Source of the DNA: JBMYZL01 sp965661765
GTDB lineage: Bacteria > Bacteroidota > Bacteroidia > Flavobacteriales_D > Sanyastnellaceae
Length of the DNA stretch: 35,357 nucleotides
Direction: 5' to 3'
Assembly: GCA_965661765.1 (NCBI GenBank)
Contig: CBFIFE010000027.1
Span: 1 to 35,357 of the forward strand
Made by a program: the position numbers and the translations under genes
The notes under the pieces: model-generated
The model's database searches: none
What the model saw: the letters and a program-made list of their open reading frames with translations, nothing else
Told to the model about the DNA's origin: nothing
In this document: one piece after another, positions 1 to 7,749 of the stretch
Numbering within the stretch: position 1 is the first letter of the stretch
Layout of the letters: every line of letters begins with the position of its first letter

Positions 1-1
1 C

Positions 2-442
2 CACATGTCTTTTGATGAAATTGAGGCGCGACTTTCACATTCTCTCGACGGGTTTTTTGTCTTCAGCGTGGAGCGCGACCCTGTCGATCGGTTTTGGAGC
101 AAATTTTGGTTCCAAGGTGGATTCGAGCGATGGGGTTCGTCGCGGCAGTGCATCGAGCAATCGCCGCGAGGTGCTGTTGCAAAGGGGTGGGATTTGTACC
201 ACTCGAAGGGCCGCTGCATGGCGGACCGGATTTTTTTCTACGAAGACCTTTCGGGGATGATGGAGGCGTTGTCTGAGCGGTTGGGTGTGAGTTTGGCTTT
301 GCCGGAGGTTCAGGCCAAATCCCAAACGCGACCCCGCGACCGATCCCGAGAAGTCCTCGACGATTTCACGCGTGATTGGATTCGCGTCACCTATGCCCGA
401 GAATACGCTCGTTACCACTATGCACCGCCCACCTGGCCCTAG
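2..442 (+). CDS. Sulfotransferase family protein, 5' end cut by window edge
   Basis: This is the C-terminal part of what looks like a PAPS-dependent sulfotransferase, which would transfer sulfate to a sugar or another acceptor. The visible reading frame is open to the window edge, so the ATG at position 5 is probably internal and the N-terminal PAPS-binding loop is missing. The segment FFVFSVERDPVDRFWSKFW resembles the family's 3'-phosphate-binding 'R(D/N)P..R..S' motif. It is followed by a RIFFYEDL segment (compare the family's 'v.yE.L') and a C-terminal basic/aromatic region ending in ARYHY, like the 'Y..D...fgY' end of bacterial sulfotransferases. It ends tail to tail with the glycosyltransferase at 447-1802, with only 4 nt between the stops. 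The family call is by motif resemblance only; the acceptor cannot be told. Confidence 0.55.
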   Translation, partial: HMSFDEIEARLSHSLDGFFVFSVERDPVDRFWSKFWFQGGFERWGSSRQCIEQSPRGAVAKGWDLYHSKGRCMADRIFFYEDLSGMMEALSERLGVSLALPEVQAKSQTRPRDRSREVLDDFTRDWIRVTYAREYARYHYAPPTWP

Positions 443-446
443 AAGG

Positions 447-1802
447 TCATTCCCGGAAGATGCGAAAGTTCCAACCGAGTTTCCGTTTGAAGTCGGACCA
501 TCGGTGTTTTGCCTTCAATCCCGGGGAGAGCTTTGGGGCTGGCGCATCTGGGTCGAACGGACAGCTGCACCAAGCGTAGCGTTCTTCCCAAACCGCCGAA
601 CTTCTCGGACCGGATTCCGCGGCCAGGGCTTCCACTTCAGCGATGCATTCAGCCCAGGAGGCCTCCGCATGCCGTCGAACGTCCTTGCGCGCTTGTGCTG
701 CAAGGGCGGCGCAATGGGCGGGGTCGTTCACCAAGCGCTGCATGGCCTCAGCGGCTTTGTCGATGTGGGCTTCGGCCCAGCGCAAGTCGGTATGTTCTTC
801 AATGGCGTTGTGGTACAAAGGGTGCAGCGCACGAACGGGCACGCGGTCATAAGTCACCAGTGCTGCGTTTTCAGGGGTGCAATAGGCCATGTTTCCAGAG
901 TAGGCCGTCACCACCGCTGGTTTCCCGATGGCCATCATTTCGAGCGGGACAAGCCCCAATCCTTCCGCCCTGTGCAAGGAGACGACCGCATCGAAACTGG
1001 CCCGAAAGGCGGGGAGGTCTGCTTCGGCGATGTGGCCAGGACGCCAGTGGATGTTGGGGAAGGCTTGGGTTTGGTCCATGAGCGCTTTGATGGCATCTGA
1101 GGCCAAATCCAGCACTTCCGGATTGTTCATCGCCACGACAAGGTGCGGCACCTCCGGACCCTCCCGTCGGTCGTGGAACGCTGCCATGAACGCGCGCACC
1201 GCGGCCTCCGGATTCTTGCGCGACGGACCGCTCGAGAGATCAAAGTGGCTCAAGAACAAAAAGCCTTCCTCTGGCAAGCCGAAGCGTTGTCGATCGCCGG
1301 CCACATCGCCGGCATCGTCAAGTCCTGCAGTGATCAGCGGCAAGTCCACGATGGGCGCTGTGACCCCCGAGGCCTCGAGGGCTTCGCGAATGAATGTCGT
1401 CGGTGCGGTCACCGCGTCAAAGGCGTTGAGGGTGCGCACCCAGTCCGCGGGCAGTTTTTCCAGTTCCCAAAACGGAACGGCCACCTTGAACGCCGACGCA
1501 TCTTGGACTTGCCGGGGGGCATTGCATCCCCAGCTGAAGGTGACCTCTGGCGGGTTGACGTGCACCCACTGAATGTGTTGTCCTGAGCTGGTGTTCCTGG
1601 CTTGTGGCTCACCCCTCCAAGCATCGGCCTTGACGCGACCTGTGCGGCTGTCCCCAGTGGACAAGGCCGTGCCATGCACGGTTCGTCCCTCTTGCTTCAG
1701 CTTGTGCAACAAGATGCGCCCCGACTGACCGAGACCAGAATCTGCGCTCAAGAATCCGATCACGTGGTGGTGAAGTCGCGTCGGCGGAGAGAAGGTGTTC
1801 AT
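447..1802 (-). CDS. Glycosyltransferase family 4 (GT-B fold)
   Basis: A 451-residue retaining glycosyltransferase of the GT4/'glycosyl transferases group 1' type, expected to add a sugar from a nucleotide donor to a lipid-linked or envelope glycan in the cytoplasm. The N-terminus carries the acceptor-side glycine-rich stretch (IGFLSADSGLGQSG, about residues 15-28). The C-terminal Rossmann domain holds the EX7E donor-binding motif (E280 to E288, in AEGLGLVPLE), followed by the typical GKPAV region and the SGNMAY loop. The length is usual for the family. It is the last gene of the minus-strand series, starting 64 nt after the MoxR gene stop, and it converges with the sulfotransferase. The specific sugar and linkage are unknown. 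Confidence 0.85.
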   Translation of the reverse strand: MNTFSPPTRLHHHVIGFLSADSGLGQSGRILLHKLKQEGRTVHGTALSTGDSRTGRVKADAWRGEPQARNTSSGQHIQWVHVNPPEVTFSWGCNAPRQVQDASAFKVAVPFWELEKLPADWVRTLNAFDAVTAPTTFIREALEASGVTAPIVDLPLITAGLDDAGDVAGDRQRFGLPEEGFLFLSHFDLSSGPSRKNPEAAVRAFMAAFHDRREGPEVPHLVVAMNNPEVLDLASDAIKALMDQTQAFPNIHWRPGHIAEADLPAFRASFDAVVSLHRAEGLGLVPLEMMAIGKPAVVTAYSGNMAYCTPENAALVTYDRVPVRALHPLYHNAIEEHTDLRWAEAHIDKAAEAMQRLVNDPAHCAALAAQARKDVRRHAEASWAECIAEVEALAAESGPRSSAVWEERYAWCSCPFDPDAPAPKLSPGLKAKHRWSDFKRKLGWNFRIFRE

Positions 1803-1866
1803 GAAGCGCCTGAGGTTTTGCCAGCAGTCGTCGGAAGACTTTCAATTCGCAAACAACCCATGCCGG

Positions 1867-2829
1867 TCAGAACAAGGCTTCGACCAAACCCTCCACGGAG
1901 CGTCCCTCCGCCTCGGCCTTGTAATTCCGCACCACCCGATGCCGCAAAATCGGCAATGCGACGGCGCGCACATCTTCGATGTCCGGGCTGTATTTGCCGT
2001 TCAACGCGGCGTTGACCTTCGCGCCCACGATGAGGTATTGCGACGCACGTGGCCCCGCACCCCAGCTCAGAAAGGCATTCACATCCGCTGTCGCCCGCTC
2101 CCGCCCTGGCCGCGTCTTGGCGACCAGCCCCACCGCGTACTCCAGGACGTTGTCGGCCACTGGCATCCGACGAATTACCTGCTGGAACGTCAGGATGTCT
2201 TCGCCACTCAGCACCGGTCGAACGTCCGTCGTCAGCCCAGCCGTCGTCGCCCGCACCACGCTCAATTCCTCTTCGTACGTCGGATAATCCACCCAAGTGT
2301 TGAACATGAAACGGTCGAGTTGCGCCTCCGGCAAGGGATAAGTGCCCTCCTGTTCAATCGGGTTTTGGGTGGCGAGCACAAAAAACGGCGAGGGCAGGGG
2401 ATAGGTCGTCCCGGCAGCCGTCACCGCCCGTTCCTGCATGGCCTCGAGCAGCGCAGATTGCGTCTTGGGCGGGGTGCGGTTGATCTCATCCGCCAGCAAA
2501 ATGTTGCTGAACAGCGGCCCTTTGATGAATTGAAATTCGCGCTTGTCGTTCAGGATTTCGCTGCCCACAATGTCACTCGGCATCAAGTCTGGCGTGAATT
2601 GAATCCGACTGAATTTCAAGCCCAGGGCTTGGGCAATGGTGTTGACCAGCAATGTTTTGGCCAAACCAGGCACCCCCACCAACAACACGTGTCCTCCAGC
2701 AAAAATGGCGGTCGTCACCTCCCGAATCACCTGCTCCTGACCCACCATGACCTTGCCCACTTCCGCGAGCAGCGCCGCGTGCTGCGATTTCAGCGCGTCC
2801 AACGCCTCCTTGTCCGATTGAAATTTCAT
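1867..2829 (-). CDS. MoxR-family AAA+ ATPase
   Basis: A cytoplasmic AAA+ ATPase of the MoxR group (320 residues), chaperone-like proteins that usually mature metal-containing or VWA-domain partners. Visible motifs are Walker A (GVPGLAKT, about residues 52-59), Walker B with sensor region (ILLADEINR, about 110-118), the TQNPIEQEGTYPLPEAQLDRF sensor/arginine-finger region, and the C-terminal lid. The frame stays open to 2871, but the start at 2829 (MKFQSDKEAL) fits family N-termini better; the upstream residues look like read-through of non-coding sequence. The VWA/DUF58 partners usual for MoxR are not in this window: the next genes on this strand are glycosyltransferases. In Bacteroidota a MoxR gene commonly follows SurA-like PPIase genes, which suggests this gene was once directly downstream of the surA-like gene at 6354-7727. 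Confidence 0.88.
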   Translation of the reverse strand: MKFQSDKEALDALKSQHAALLAEVGKVMVGQEQVIREVTTAIFAGGHVLLVGVPGLAKTLLVNTIAQALGLKFSRIQFTPDLMPSDIVGSEILNDKREFQFIKGPLFSNILLADEINRTPPKTQSALLEAMQERAVTAAGTTYPLPSPFFVLATQNPIEQEGTYPLPEAQLDRFMFNTWVDYPTYEEELSVVRATTAGLTTDVRPVLSGEDILTFQQVIRRMPVADNVLEYAVGLVAKTRPGRERATADVNAFLSWGAGPRASQYLIVGAKVNAALNGKYSPDIEDVRAVALPILRHRVVRNYKAEAEGRSVEGLVEALF

Positions 2830-2899
2830 GTGATCCGCTTTATCGAGAAGCCCGAAGTTACGGCACATCATGTGAGATTTCGCGGTTTTGCAGGACGGG

Positions 2900-3841
2900 T
2901 CAGGTTCGCTTCGAAGAGACCGCCAGGTCCTGAAATGTCCGCAATTCTTCCCGCCGCTCTCCGGTGATCCGATACCTCAGGTACCACCAGAGCTTCGCGG
3001 GCTCCAACAGCGGATGCCAGCTCCGCAGGCTGACCGCCTTGATGGCATCCAGCGCTGCACGCCGCGCCAGCCAGGCCAAGCTCCGCAGCCAGCCTTTCCC
3101 GTGAAAGGGCAGCGCCCACGCATTCCCGTACAGCGCGCGCACGCACAAATCGTCGAACGCATACTTGCGCCCCCGGTCCAGCACCTCGCTCAGTCGCTCT
3201 GGCGTGCGCCACACGTAATGTCCCGCTGTTCCTTTGATGGTTTGGAGCCCCGCGGCCTGCAGCCGAATCGACAATTCAAAGTCCTCGCCCACCTTCAGGG
3301 CGTCGCTCCAACCGCCCACCGCCCGAAGCCGCTCCGTTTCCACAAACCAACTCGTCACGACAACTTCCTCGCCATTTGCCAGCTTCAACATCGGGTGGCG
3401 GGCGTTGAGGCGCTTTCCACGCGAGGTCAGCTTCACCATCGGCGGCACGAAGCAGGCGCCCGGCTGCCGTTGCGCGACGAACCGCGCCAGCCAGTCTGGC
3501 TCCACGAAATCGTCCGAATCCAACATGCCCAGCCACGCCCCTTCCGCCACACGCATCCCCGCGTTCCGAGCGAACCCAGCCCCCGGCCGTTCCGGCGCCT
3601 CTGCCCAAACCCAGCGCGCCCTGGCCCGCTCGGGCCGCAGGCTCTCGATCAGCGCCCCCAAGCCCCGGGCGCTCTCTGCGATGCCCCCCCTCGAATTGTC
3701 GATGCACACCACCTCGAACGGCGGCGCTCCCACTTGTTCCATCAACGAGGCCAGGCAAGCGGCATCGGGCAGCCCGCGGTGAAACGGAACGACGATGGTC
3801 GTGTCTGGCGCTTCACCCCCGAGGTGGTCGTGAAGAATCAT
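2900..3841 (-). CDS. Glycosyltransferase family 2 (GT-A fold)
   Basis: A 313-residue inverting GT2 glycosyltransferase. The N-terminal nucleotide-binding half begins TTIVVPFHRG and has VVCIDNS. The acidic metal-binding motif DSDD is at about residues 108-111 (GMLDSDDFVEPDW), and a GxxxARN segment typical of GT2 precedes it. The start at 3841 is chosen because its ATG overlaps the upstream gene's TGA (ATGA, 3838-3841), a classic sign of translational coupling; an in-frame extension to 3922 would overlap that gene for 80 nt. It probably acts on the same glycan as the GT2 just upstream. Substrate is unknown. Confidence 0.87.
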   Translation of the reverse strand: MILHDHLGGEAPDTTIVVPFHRGLPDAACLASLMEQVGAPPFEVVCIDNSRGGIAESARGLGALIESLRPERARARWVWAEAPERPGAGFARNAGMRVAEGAWLGMLDSDDFVEPDWLARFVAQRQPGACFVPPMVKLTSRGKRLNARHPMLKLANGEEVVVTSWFVETERLRAVGGWSDALKVGEDFELSIRLQAAGLQTIKGTAGHYVWRTPERLSEVLDRGRKYAFDDLCVRALYGNAWALPFHGKGWLRSLAWLARRAALDAIKAVSLRSWHPLLEPAKLWWYLRYRITGERREELRTFQDLAVSSKRT

Positions 3842-4596
3842 CGCTTTAGGAATTGGCCTATTTTTCGCAAAGGCTTCATCACCAGTGTCCAAGGCAAAGG
3901 CTTCAACCCGTTCATCCGCCAAGCCGCTTTGTCCTCGCGATTTGCGCGCAGCCGGTTGCCAGCGCTCGCGTTGCTCATGCCCCCCACCCGCATGCGGACC
4001 ATCACCTCAGGCAGGTAAGCCACCTGCAGCCCATGTTTGTGGATGAACCGCAGCATCAGCTCATAATCTGCTGCAGATTTCAAGGCCAAATTGAATCCGC
4101 CCCACCGCTCAAACGCCTCTCTCCGCGCAAAGAACGTCGGGTGCGGCGGCATCCATCCCTGCAAAAACGCCCCTTCGCGGTACACCCCGCTCACCCATTT
4201 CCGCGTCACGCGGGACGTATCCACCCGGTCCACGTACACCAAATCGCCGTACAGCCCATCCGCTCCGCTTTCCTGCAGCCGCCTCGCCACCTTCGCCAGC
4301 ACCTCCACATCGGCGTACAGATCATCGCTGTTGAGGACCCCGACGAAGTCGCCAGTCGCTGCGGCAATCCCTTTGTTCATGCCATCGTACAACCCTTCGT
4401 CCGGCTCGCTGATCAACACATCCACCCGGTCCCGCCAGGGCGCGATGACCTCCAAGGTCCCATCTGTCGAACCGCCATCCACAACGATGTATTCCAAGGC
4501 AACCCCATCTGGAAGCCGCTGCCCCACAACCGAAGCCACCGTGTCAGCAATGGTGTCGGCTGCGTTGAACGCGATGGTGACAATGGAAATTTTCAC
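3838..4596 (-). CDS. Glycosyltransferase family 2, WcaE/WbbD-like
   Basis: A 252-residue GT2 enzyme starting MKISIVTIAFN at a GTG codon. It has the nucleotide-binding DGGSTDGT (residues 40-47), a SEPDEGLYDGMNKG segment characteristic of the colanic-acid/O-antigen type GT2 group, and the NSDD metal-binding motif (89-92). It should elongate a lipid-linked repeat unit at the cytoplasmic face of the inner membrane. A full TAnnTTTG promoter element lies 4 nt upstream of the start codon and overlaps the stop codon of the epimerase gene, so this gene and the coupled GT2 after it may be transcribed independently of the epimerase. Confidence 0.88.
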   Translation of the reverse strand: MKISIVTIAFNAADTIADTVASVVGQRLPDGVALEYIVVDGGSTDGTLEVIAPWRDRVDVLISEPDEGLYDGMNKGIAAATGDFVGVLNSDDLYADVEVLAKVARRLQESGADGLYGDLVYVDRVDTSRVTRKWVSGVYREGAFLQGWMPPHPTFFARREAFERWGGFNLALKSAADYELMLRFIHKHGLQVAYLPEVMVRMRVGGMSNASAGNRLRANREDKAAWRMNGLKPLPWTLVMKPLRKIGQFLKR

Positions 4597-4600
4597 TTGG

Positions 4601-4608
4601 CAAAATTA
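4601..4608 (-). promoter_or_regulatory. Bacteroidota -7 promoter element before GT2 gene
   Basis: On the minus strand the sequence reads TAATTTTG, a full match to TAnnTTTG, the -7 consensus of the primary sigma factor in Bacteroidota. It lies 4 nt before the GTG start at 4596, which implies a leaderless or nearly leaderless message, and it overlaps the TAA stop of the epimerase gene (4606-4608). No clear TTG -33 element is seen at the expected spacing. Confidence 0.45.
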
Positions 4609-5541
4609 CACCCTTCCGCTTTTGACAGCCGTCCGAATGGACAGCATGGCCTCAAAGTCCACCAGGGCTTGATTCATCAAGGCCAAATCCAATCCCCCCA
4701 ACCCCTCAAATCCCTGCCCTGGCAAGGTCACATTCGGGGTGAGGTAGCGGTACTCGGTGGATGGAATTTGGTCTGTCAGCCAGTTCAGCAACGCCGCCAC
4801 GGAGGATTGGAAAGCCGCGACAAACTCGGTGGATACGCCCCCTTTTGTCACGCCATCGAGCGCTCGCCCGCGGATCACCCGCACCACCCGGTCGATGTCC
4901 ACAAAGGCCCTCATTTGGCCTCCATCGCCGAACACGTCCACCCGTCCACCTGTCAAGGCCTCCAGCATGAATGCGTGGATGACCGTGTCAAACCGCATGG
5001 CGCGATTCGCACCAAATATCTGCGCACACCTCAGAACATCGACCTGCTTCCCGAAAGAAGCCAGTTGTTCGAAATACCGCTCGCCAAGCCACTTCGATTG
5101 TCCATAGCCATTCGAGGGCGCCGGCGCATCTGTCCATCGAATGCCATCCCGAAATCCATAGACCGCGCTCGAGCTCACACAAATCGCACGCCTCACCTCG
5201 GGCAGGGACTCCACAGCCCTCACAACGGACAAGGAACCGTAGCCGTTGGTTTGGTCATATTGAAGGTGTTGCACCTGATGGTAGGGCTCATCCACAAAGG
5301 CCGCCAAATGAACAACAACATCGTGCCCACGACAGGCTTTCTCCAATTTTTCCGTTTCCAAAATGTCCCCCTGCACAAACCGAACTTTTTGATAAGGCTT
5401 CTCCCTGAGCAGAAATCGTCGATCTCCCCGAATCAAGGCGTCATACACTGTGATTTTGCCCACACCTGGATCCTCATCGAGAGCGTCGCACAACGCTGTT
5501 CCGAGGTATCCTGCCCCGCCTGTGATCAGAATGTTCACCAT
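4606..5541 (-). CDS. NAD-dependent epimerase/dehydratase (extended SDR, nucleotide-sugar)
   Basis: A 311-residue extended short-chain dehydrogenase of the nucleotide-sugar epimerase/dehydratase type. The start at 5541 puts the NAD-binding motif TGGAGYLG at residues 7-14. It is followed by an acidic residue at the end of beta-2 (YDALIRGD), VVHLAAF, the catalytic SSSAVYG serine region and the YGQSK catalytic Tyr-Lys pair. It presumably makes or epimerises the sugar nucleotide used by the adjacent glycosyltransferases. The frame is open far upstream (to 5808), but that part overlaps the cysH gene and is not SDR-like. The gene begins 19 nt after the cysH stop, so the two are probably co-transcribed. 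Which sugar is made cannot be told. Confidence 0.88.
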   Translation of the reverse strand: MVNILITGGAGYLGTALCDALDEDPGVGKITVYDALIRGDRRFLLREKPYQKVRFVQGDILETEKLEKACRGHDVVVHLAAFVDEPYHQVQHLQYDQTNGYGSLSVVRAVESLPEVRRAICVSSSAVYGFRDGIRWTDAPAPSNGYGQSKWLGERYFEQLASFGKQVDVLRCAQIFGANRAMRFDTVIHAFMLEALTGGRVDVFGDGGQMRAFVDIDRVVRVIRGRALDGVTKGGVSTEFVAAFQSSVAALLNWLTDQIPSTEYRYLTPNVTLPGQGFEGLGGLDLALMNQALVDFEAMLSIRTAVKSGRV

Positions 5542-5560
5542 GGATTCACCGCCTTTGTTG

Positions 5561-6253
5561 TCATTTTTTTCCTTCATCTGGGGCCAAATGCAATCCGCAC
5601 TCCGTTTTTCCGCTCCCTTCCCACCGGGCCGCTCGTGCCGCTCCTCCGCTTGAGCCATCCCACTTCCTGGTGCAGGGGAGGCACCCGATGCTGAGGTATC
5701 CCGCCATTTCAAGGGGGTGTTTGGGCAGGCTGTGCAGGCGGATGTAGGCGTAAATCTCTCGACCCGTCCAGTTGAGCATCGGGTGGCACCGAATGACACC
5801 TCTTGCATCGGTCTCCAGTTTTTGCTTGGCTGCCCTCGTGGCGGTTTGATCTGCCCGAATGCCGCTCATCCAAACATCGCCCGCTGAGAGCAGATCGTCC
5901 ATCGGCTCCACTTTGTTCAGTTTGCAGCAAGCATCCGTATCCTTCGTATGCAACAGTTGCCCGTCACCGGTCATCTGCTCCGCATAGCTCCGTCGTCCTC
6001 GGATTCGGCGCATTTGGAAACCCATCAGCCGTTGAAGATCATGGGCAAAAGCGTAGGTCTCTGGAAACAAAAAGCCGGTGTCAATCAACAACACCTCGAC
6101 GTCTGCCGCTGTGCTGGACAGAAGATGAAGCAGCGGCACGCTCTGGGTTTGGAAGGAAGATGTGACCCACACTTTTCGTCCTTCCTTCTGGAACTGCGTC
6201 ATCAGTCCCGCCAAATCTGCCTTTGTCTCGGCGATCTTTGTGTTGATGTCCAT
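5561..6253 (-). CDS. cysH: Assimilatory APS/PAPS reductase (CysH family, Fe-S type)
   Basis: A 230-residue reductase that converts adenylyl sulfate (or PAPS) to sulfite in sulfate assimilation. Family motifs are complete: TSSFQTQS (residues 31-38), IDTGFLFPETY (57-67), the CC pair (109-110), SGIRADQTATR (130-140), a CLPC pair (191-194), and the C-terminal KTECGLH with the catalytic cysteine at 219. The CC...CxxC set is the 4Fe-4S ligand pattern that marks APS-preferring enzymes, so APS reductase is the better guess. None of its usual partners (sulfate adenylyltransferase, sulfite reductase, siroheme genes) are nearby; instead it lies between a SurA-like gene and a sugar-nucleotide epimerase. 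The interval to the upstream gene is almost entirely a 9-nt repeat array, and no TAnnTTTG element is visible in it. A GGAGAG tract precedes the ATG by a few bases. Confidence 0.9.
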   Translation of the reverse strand: MDINTKIAETKADLAGLMTQFQKEGRKVWVTSSFQTQSVPLLHLLSSTAADVEVLLIDTGFLFPETYAFAHDLQRLMGFQMRRIRGRRSYAEQMTGDGQLLHTKDTDACCKLNKVEPMDDLLSAGDVWMSGIRADQTATRAAKQKLETDARGVIRCHPMLNWTGREIYAYIRLHSLPKHPLEMAGYLSIGCLPCTRKWDGSSGGAARAARWEGSGKTECGLHLAPDEGKK

Positions 6254-6270
6254 TTGCTCTCCGCGAATTT

Positions 6271-6356
6271 TCGTCCCCCTCGCCCCCTCGTCTCCCTGGT
6301 CCCCCTGGTCTCCCTAGTCACCCTCGTCTCCCTAGTCTCCCTTGTCCCCCTGGTCA
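6271..6356 (-). repeat. 9-nt G-rich array at the 3' end of the SurA-like gene (array 1)
   Basis: About ten tandem units. Read on the minus strand, the strand of the upstream gene, they are NAGGGDGAC, with the first base freely A, C, G or T and the sixth A, G or T. The array starts inside the last codons of the SurA-like gene (agg gac tga) and supplies its TGA stop. It ends 17 nt before the cysH start codon, so it fills the whole intercistronic interval. There is a GGG tract in every unit, spaced about 6 nt apart. Confidence 0.93.
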
Positions 6357-7727
6357 GTCCCTCCATTTCATCGACATCTCACAGCCAGCATACGGCTCGT
6401 CAATGCGGACATAAATCTCCTCAATCCTCTCGTTGTACCAATCCATCATCTGCTCGTTGCGGATTTTGGATTCGACAGCGTTTTGAAAGTAACTGAAATC
6501 TTGAAGCGGGTTTGCCCGGTGAGCGGGATGGCGCGCATCGAGCATGAGAATCGCCCAGTACCCCTGCTCATCCTCGTCCAAAAGCTGGACGGGGGCAGCG
6601 ATTTGTCCAGGCTCCATGGTGCTGAACAAGAGCGAGATGTTGGGCTCGAGTTCGTCGAGTCCCCAATGTGTGGAACCATCGCGGGGGTTCACGACCACCC
6701 CGTCGGCATTGCGCGTTGCTTCCCGCGTGGAATGTGCCAGCACCGCTTCGCGGAAGTCCAGGCTGCCGTTCTGCAGCGATGCAGAAATTGAATCGGCAAC
6801 CGTTCCGAGTTCAGAAAGTGCCACGGGATCCACCTTGGGACTCATCAAGACATGGCAGGCGCTGAACTGCTCGCCCCGTCGATCGGTGACCCGCAGGAAG
6901 TGGTAGCCGAAGTCCGATTCGAAAACAGGGGAGAGGTCGCCGATGGCCGTTTCGAAGACGGCGGCTTCGAACTCGGGGACGAACTGGCCGCGGCCGATGT
7001 TTTCGTAGCAGCCACCCTTGTACTTGGAACCGGGATCTTCCGAGAAGCGGGATGCGGCGAGCGTCATGCTCATCTTGCCGAGGCTCACAAGGGTGCGGAT
7101 GGAGTCGAGTTTGTTGCGCACCTCGGCCTTTTCGGATTCGGTGATGGCCGGCTGCAAGACCAGTTCGCTGTAGCTCACAGCCTCCGGAATCAATGGCAGG
7201 CTGTCTTGCGGGGTGGTTTCATAAAACTGTTGGACCTCCGCTGGTGTAGCGCGGACCTGCTCATTGATGGTGGCCTGCATGCGGCCGGCCAGCAGTTGCT
7301 CGCGAATGGGGTCTTGGAACTCGGACTTCCACTGCGAAACGGTTTGGCCATATTCCGCTTCAAACGCCTCCACAGTCCCAAACATGCGGATGTAATAGGC
7401 CAACCGCCGCTCGATCTCCTCCATCACCTCGGCATCCGTGATTTCCAAGCTGTCGAGCTTCGCCTGATGCACGAGAAGCTTCGAAAACAGGATGTCTTCC
7501 AGGATTTCACACCGGCCAGTTTCCGTGACAGTCCGGCCCTGAGCCGTTTCGGAAAAGACCTGCGCTTCGACCTCGCTCTCCAGCACAATGCCGTCGCCCA
7601 CGACCGCCACCACGGCATCGAGAATCTCAAAATTCCCGGCTTCGGCTCCCGGTTGAGCGAGGGTCGCGACTGTCAGCATCGCAAATCCCGCAGTGGCCAG
7701 TCCACGCATCAAGTTGTTGAATCCCAT
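6354..7727 (-). CDS. SurA-like periplasmic peptidyl-prolyl cis-trans isomerase
   Basis: A 457-residue periplasmic chaperone/PPIase of the SurA type, expected to assist folding of outer-membrane proteins. There is a signal peptide (hydrophobic FAMLTVATLAQ then GAEA), then a SurA N-terminal chaperone region beginning ILDAVVAVVGDGIVLESEV. Two parvulin-like domains follow: one with FSEDPGSKYKGGCYENIGRG and FESDFGYHFLRV, the second more degenerate. ATG at 7727 is preferred over the adjacent in-frame GTG at 7730. It starts 22 nt after the stop of the SurA-N-like lipoprotein gene and has its own TAnnTTTG element. The last codons (arg-asp-stop) are made of the 9-nt repeat array downstream. Confidence 0.87.
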   Translation of the reverse strand: MGFNNLMRGLATAGFAMLTVATLAQPGAEAGNFEILDAVVAVVGDGIVLESEVEAQVFSETAQGRTVTETGRCEILEDILFSKLLVHQAKLDSLEITDAEVMEEIERRLAYYIRMFGTVEAFEAEYGQTVSQWKSEFQDPIREQLLAGRMQATINEQVRATPAEVQQFYETTPQDSLPLIPEAVSYSELVLQPAITESEKAEVRNKLDSIRTLVSLGKMSMTLAASRFSEDPGSKYKGGCYENIGRGQFVPEFEAAVFETAIGDLSPVFESDFGYHFLRVTDRRGEQFSACHVLMSPKVDPVALSELGTVADSISASLQNGSLDFREAVLAHSTREATRNADGVVVNPRDGSTHWGLDELEPNISLLFSTMEPGQIAAPVQLLDEDEQGYWAILMLDARHPAHRANPLQDFSYFQNAVESKIRNEQMMDWYNERIEEIYVRIDEPYAGCEMSMKWRD

Positions 7728-7735
7728 CACGGGCG

Positions 7736-7743
7736 CAAATGTA
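7736..7743 (-). promoter_or_regulatory. -7 promoter element before the SurA-like gene
   Basis: The minus strand reads TACATTTG, a full match to TAnnTTTG, 8 nt before the GTG at 7730 and 11 nt before the ATG at 7727. It lies in the short interval after the preceding lipoprotein gene, so the SurA-like gene could be transcribed both by read-through and from here. No well-spaced TTG -33 was found. Confidence 0.45.
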
Positions 7744-7749
7744 CAGCAA

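Noticed and set aside
3853..5694. A 613-codon open frame on the plus strand opposite the glycosyltransferase and epimerase genes
   Set aside because: It runs exactly antisense to well-supported genes, has no family motifs, and is His/Pro/Arg rich in the way typical of antisense frames of GC-rich genes.
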